Positions 52,351 to 56,003 of a stretch of 56,003 bases of DNA are shown here, one piece after another; position 1 is the stretch's first letter; the number at the start of each line of letters is the position of its first letter. The DNA is taken from NCBI RefSeq assembly GCF_019890635.1, contig NZ_JAIOAB010000046.1, positions 1 to 56,003 on the forward strand, in the 5' to 3' direction. This stretch comes from Streptomyces sennicomposti (GTDB lineage: Bacteria > Actinomycetota > Actinomycetes > Streptomycetales > Streptomycetaceae). The translations under genes and the position numbers were made by a program. A model generated the notes under the pieces. That model had not been told where the DNA came from. It saw only the letters and a list, made by a program, of their open reading frames with translations, and did no database searches.

Positions 52351-55320
52351 TCAGCGGCCGGGCGAGTGCACCGCGGCCACCGGCACCCCGCCGGCCGTGC
52401 CGCCCAGCAGCGTCAGCTCCACCCGGCCCGGCCCGGACGCCGTCCTCGCCTCCGACAGGACGGCCAGGGCCAGGGTGTTCGTGCCCCGGGTGCGCAGGAT
52501 GCCGTTCGGCAGCACGAAGGTGTGCTGCGGGCCCACGTCGTTGACGTACTGGCCGAGATTCCAGCCGTTGAGGAAGATCTGCGCGCGGTACGCCCGCCCC
52601 GGATCGTCCTGGAGCGTCAGCCCGACCGAGGCGTCCACCCCCGTCGGCACGGCCAGCCGGAACGTCGTCCGGTACCAGGTCACGCCCTGCCGCCACTCGG
52701 CGCGCGGGAAGGCGACGGGCTCCCAGTCCCCGTCCGGGAAGCCGGGCAGATGCCAGCCCGCCCGCTCGCCGTACAGCCCGCCGTTGTTCAGCGGCCCGCG
52801 CACCGGGTCCGGCGCGGCCTCGCCCTGGATGCGCCACACCGCCTTCGGCGCGGCCCCGGTGAAGGAGACCGCCGTCAGACCGCGGGCCGCCTTGTGCGTG
52901 TCCCGGGACGCGCCGTCCTGGTCGTGCGCCATCCGCCGCACCAGCACGGACAGCACATGCCGGCCGCCCGCGCGCAGTTGCCCGGGCACCTCGAAGACGG
53001 CCGTGTCCGTCCATGTGCCCTTGCGGATCGTGGAGTTGTCCGGGACCGGCATCCGGTGCGTGCCCAGCGGCTCGCCGTCCAGCCACGCCATCAGCAGGCC
53101 CAGGGTGCCGGTGCTGTAGGAGAGCTTCACCGACTCCAGACCGGCCGCGTCCGTGAGCGTGCCGCGGTACCAGACGTCGCCGTAGTGGAAGCCGTAGTCG
53201 TCCGCGAAGAGCACCGGCCGGCCCTCGGGCACGGGAGTGGTGCTGTGCGAGGCCTTCTTGTCGGCGATCCGCCACGCCGAGTCGTCGAAGCCGGGCGCCG
53301 ACTCCGGGTTCTCCGTCCGGGCCCGCCAGCCGCCGAGCGCCGGCAGCCGGAGCTTCGGCACGCCGGGCAGTGGGGCGGCGGCGCGCAGACTGTCCGCGCC
53401 GGTCGCGACCGTCTCCACCGCGCGGCCGTTCCACGTCACGGCGTCGGCGCCGCGCGGCCCCCACACCTCGAGACCGGCCGGTGCCGCCGTGTCGCCGGTC
53501 AGATGCACGGTGGAGTCGCGCAGCGCGGCGGTGCGCAGCAGCCCGGGCCCGTACACCAGCACGGAGCCCGACGGCGTGTCGTACGGCCACAGCCTGAGCG
53601 AGGCCGCGTCGTCGGCGAACAGCACCAGCAGCGGCCGGTCGTTCCCGTCGCCCTCGACCCGCGCGCCGACCAGCCCGCCCGCGCCGAGCGGCGCGGTCAG
53701 CCGCAGCAGCCCGTCGGCCCACACGTCCGCCGCCTGCTGGCTCAGCCGGGTGACCAGCGGCTCCTCGGGGCACTCCAGGACCACCCGCGCCATGTCGCCG
53801 CGCCGCCCGCAGAACACCACGATGTCCTGCCGGCCCGCCGACATGAACAGCATCGGCTGCGCGGTCGCCGACCGCAGCCGCCGCGCCCCCAGCCGCAGCC
53901 CGGTGACCAGCAGCCGCGCGTCCCGCCCCGGCACGTCCACGGGCAGTTCGTCCCCGCCGGAGATCCGCAGGGTGCTGGACGCCTTCTGCTCGCCGTCGTT
54001 GCGCAGGACGTAGACGTGGGCGCCGGTGTCCGGATTGCGCAGGTGGTACGTGGTCAGCCCGGGCGCGCGCACGTCCGCCGCCCGGTCCAGCTTGGCGAAG
54101 TCCGGGATGGTGCGCAGCATGTGCCCCGTCTGGTGCATCGGGGCCAGCTTTGCGGTGAGCTGCCGGCCCTCGGCGATGGCCGCCCCGTAGTCGTACGACG
54201 TGTAGACGACCGGTGCGGGCAGCCAGCCCCAGGAGGTGCCGCCGAAGGTCATGTAGACGTTGTGCGCGGTGATGCCGTTGGCGAGGTTGGTCAGATGGAA
54301 GCGGCGCTCGTAGGCGGCGTCGCGGGTGCGGCGCGCCTCGGCGTACCCCTTGCCCTGGAAGAACGCCCCGCCCCACGGGTCGAACCAGCCGCCCCCGAAC
54401 TCGGGGATGAACCCGGGCGTACGGGGGCTCGCGGTGGCCCCGCCGGTCTTGCCGCCGCTGCCGAAGGCGCCCCAGTCCGGCGGGGTCTGGGACGGCGAGG
54501 GGTAGCCGTCGAAGCCGTACAGCCAGCCGCCCTGCTCGCCGCCGGTGTCGAAGCTGCCGGGCGTCCAGTGGCCGTTGCGGCCCTTGTCGTTGTGGAAGAG
54601 CGGGACGTCGATGCCGTCGGCGCGGACCTTCTTGTACAGGTGCGACATGTAGGCGCGGCCGGTGGGCTCGTCCACGTGCGCGTCGTACTCGTTCTCGATC
54701 TGGTACAGCAGCACGGTGCCGTCGCCGCGGGTGAGCAGATGCCGGGCGGCGATGGCGTTGACCTGGCCGAGCCACTCGTCCACGTGCTTCAGATACGCCG
54801 GGTCGTCGGTCCGCGCGACGCCCTCGGCGGCGGTGAGCCAGCCGGGGAAGCCGCCGCCGTCGACCTCGGCGTTGATGTACGGGCCGGGGCGCAGGACGAC
54901 GTAGAGCCCGGTCTCGGCGGCCGTGCGCAGGAACAGGTCCAGGTCGCGGACGCCGGTGAAGTCGTACTGCCCGGGCGCGGGCGAGTGGTAGTTCCAGGCC
55001 ACGTAGACGCTGACCGCGTTGTAGCCGTGGGCGCGCATCTTCTGCAGGACGTCCCGCCACAGGGACGGGCTCGGCAGCCGGAACGGGTGCATCTCGCCCG
55101 ACCACAGCACGAGGCGCCGGCCGTCGACCAGCAGCGAGTAGCGGTCGAAGGCGACGGTGTGCCGCCGGCCGTCGGGGCCGGGGGCGGGCGGCGGGGGACC
55201 GGTGGGCAGCTCGCGCGCCGCGTACGCCGACGACGCCCCCGTTCCCGCACTGCCGCCCAGTGCCAGTCCGAGCGCGGCGGTGCCCGCGAGGGCGCTGAAT
55301 GAACGTCTGCTGAGCGCCAA
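52351..55320 (-). CDS. Secreted GH35 beta-galactosidase
   Basis: 989 residues from a TTG start at 55320, chosen because GGGAGG stands eight bases upstream and the protein then begins with a Tat signal (LSRRSFSALAGTAALGLALGG). The catalytic acid/base is E211 in YQIENEYD and the nucleophile is E307 in FIPEFGGGWFDPW, the classic GH35 pair. WSGEMHPFRLP and RPGPYINAEVDGGGFPGWL are family blocks. C-terminal jelly-roll domains follow. It should release galactose from glycans or plant galactans outside the cell. Confidence 0.92.
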   Translation of the reverse strand: MALSRRSFSALAGTAALGLALGGSAGTGASSAYAARELPTGPPPPAPGPDGRRHTVAFDRYSLLVDGRRLVLWSGEMHPFRLPSPSLWRDVLQKMRAHGYNAVSVYVAWNYHSPAPGQYDFTGVRDLDLFLRTAAETGLYVVLRPGPYINAEVDGGGFPGWLTAAEGVARTDDPAYLKHVDEWLGQVNAIAARHLLTRGDGTVLLYQIENEYDAHVDEPTGRAYMSHLYKKVRADGIDVPLFHNDKGRNGHWTPGSFDTGGEQGGWLYGFDGYPSPSQTPPDWGAFGSGGKTGGATASPRTPGFIPEFGGGWFDPWGGAFFQGKGYAEARRTRDAAYERRFHLTNLANGITAHNVYMTFGGTSWGWLPAPVVYTSYDYGAAIAEGRQLTAKLAPMHQTGHMLRTIPDFAKLDRAADVRAPGLTTYHLRNPDTGAHVYVLRNDGEQKASSTLRISGGDELPVDVPGRDARLLVTGLRLGARRLRSATAQPMLFMSAGRQDIVVFCGRRGDMARVVLECPEEPLVTRLSQQAADVWADGLLRLTAPLGAGGLVGARVEGDGNDRPLLVLFADDAASLRLWPYDTPSGSVLVYGPGLLRTAALRDSTVHLTGDTAAPAGLEVWGPRGADAVTWNGRAVETVATGADSLRAAAPLPGVPKLRLPALGGWRARTENPESAPGFDDSAWRIADKKASHSTTPVPEGRPVLFADDYGFHYGDVWYRGTLTDAAGLESVKLSYSTGTLGLLMAWLDGEPLGTHRMPVPDNSTIRKGTWTDTAVFEVPGQLRAGGRHVLSVLVRRMAHDQDGASRDTHKAARGLTAVSFTGAAPKAVWRIQGEAAPDPVRGPLNNGGLYGERAGWHLPGFPDGDWEPVAFPRAEWRQGVTWYRTTFRLAVPTGVDASVGLTLQDDPGRAYRAQIFLNGWNLGQYVNDVGPQHTFVLPNGILRTRGTNTLALAVLSEARTASGPGRVELTLLGGTAGGVPVAAVHSPGR

Positions 55321-55397
55321 AGCTTGTGCCTCCCGGGCGGATCTTACGGGGCGCGGGTCCCGCCATTCTCCATGGTGCCGGGCGTCACAATGGCCGC

Positions 55398-55865
55398 ATG
55401 AGGATCTCGGCACGGGCGGATTACGCGGTACGGGCGGTTCTGGAACTGGCCGTACGGCACGGCGACGCCCCGGAGGCCCCGGTGAAGGCGGAGACGATCG
55501 CGGCCGAACAGGGCATTTCCCACAAGTTTCTGGAGGGCATCCTCGGCGACCTGCGCCGCGCGGGCGTGGTGACCAGCCGGCGCGGCGGGGGCGGCGGGTA
55601 CGCCCTGGCCCGGCCGGCGTCGGCGATCACGGTCGCGGACGTCATCCGCGCGGTGGACGGCCCGATCGTCTCGGTACGCGGCGAACGCCCCACGGGCCTG
55701 ACGTACACGGGCTCGGCGGAACCCCTGCTCCCCCTCTGGATCGCCCTCCGGGCGAACGTCCGCCGCATCCTGGAGGGCGTGACCCTGGCGGACATCGCAA
55801 CGGGCACCCTCCCGGAGGAGGTACGCAGCCTGGCAGCGGAACCGGGGGCTTGGGAGAACCCTTGA
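55398..55865 (+). CDS. Rrf2-family transcriptional regulator
   Basis: 155 residues from ATG 55398. MRISARADYAVRAVLELAV and a winged helix (AAEQGISHKFLEGILGDLRRAGVVTSRRGGGGGYALARP) are the standard Rrf2 start. The three cysteines that hold the cluster in IscR, NsrR and RsrR are absent: the protein has no cysteine at all. It therefore senses something other than iron-sulfur state. Divergent from the GH35 gene with 77 bases between starts. Confidence 0.9.
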   Translation: MRISARADYAVRAVLELAVRHGDAPEAPVKAETIAAEQGISHKFLEGILGDLRRAGVVTSRRGGGGGYALARPASAITVADVIRAVDGPIVSVRGERPTGLTYTGSAEPLLPLWIALRANVRRILEGVTLADIATGTLPEEVRSLAAEPGAWENP

Positions 55866-56003
55866 GGGGGTGAGTCCTTGGGGGGTGTGTGAGGTGATCG
55901 CGGGTGGGGCGGGGGAGTGGCCCTTGGGGGGGTGTGAAGTGACCGTGGGGTGGGGGAGTGGCCCTGGGGTGGAGTGAAGGGTGACCGTGGGTTGGGGGAG
56001 TGA
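55866..56003. repeat. G/T-rich tandem repeats at the right edge
   Basis: GTGA(C/T)CG begins units at 55894 (45 bases), 55939 (42) and 55981 (cut by the window end). Each contains GGGGGAGTG. No gene is seen. Confidence 0.8.

Overview
The window is high-GC actinobacterial chromosome. Almost every coding frame has G or C in the third codon position, GTG and occasional TTG starts are common, many genes overlap by ATGA/GTGA, and wblA, crp, mbl and a bldA-type TTA codon are present. All of this points to Streptomyces. The assignment rests on gene content and recalled family knowledge; no search was run.

Block 1 (about 0.2-31 kb) is a core locus. Its gene order follows, from memory, the deeply conserved actinobacterial block that runs in Mycobacterium tuberculosis from Rv3661 to Rv3683. 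It contains a HAD phosphatase, acetyl-CoA synthetase, a holin-like membrane protein, an epoxide-hydrolase-like enzyme, the membrane protease MarP, a CoA-pyrophosphatase Nudix, endonuclease III, Crp, a metallo-beta-lactamase-fold hydrolase, a second Nudix, RidA, a Get3/ArsA-like ATPase pair, the WhiB-like regulator WblA, a class A penicillin-binding protein and a metallophosphoesterase. Streptomyces-type insertions lie between them: a degenerate Fic-like protein, a CooC-like ATPase, a polysaccharide-deacetylase lipoprotein, a SulP-carbonic anhydrase fusion, NhaA, a nucleotidyltransferase and YqeY. The block ends at tRNA-Pro(CGG) with a strong terminator.

Block 2 (31-33.4 kb) is a loose accessory stretch with two small unfamiliar proteins, one GvpU-like, a DUF4234 membrane protein and a cold-shock protein with a long leader.

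Block 3 (33.4-47.2 kb) holds a permease/TIGR03943 pair and a TrkA/RCK membrane protein carrying a TTA codon and ending at an 18-base G tract. Then come the actin-like Mbl, a large secreted subtilisin, a hidden 19-residue peptide gene, malonyl-CoA synthetase (MatB-like) and an IclR-regulator/SMP-30 pair.

Block 4 (47.2-52.1 kb, minus strand) is the most unusual part. It is a tightly packed operon of an ImmA/IrrE-type HExxH protease, two paralogous seven-helix MAB_1171c-type membrane proteins and an FAD monooxygenase. One membrane paralogue carries a long tail of pentapeptide repeats encoded by a 15-bp minisatellite. A similar minisatellite encodes the N-terminus of an unrelated membrane protein at 29.9 kb.

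The right end has a Tat-exported GH35 beta-galactosidase with a TTG start and an Rrf2-type regulator without the cluster cysteines. Two homopolymer G tracts (1-65 and 37478-37495) look like sequencing or assembly trouble and limit what can be said at those points.
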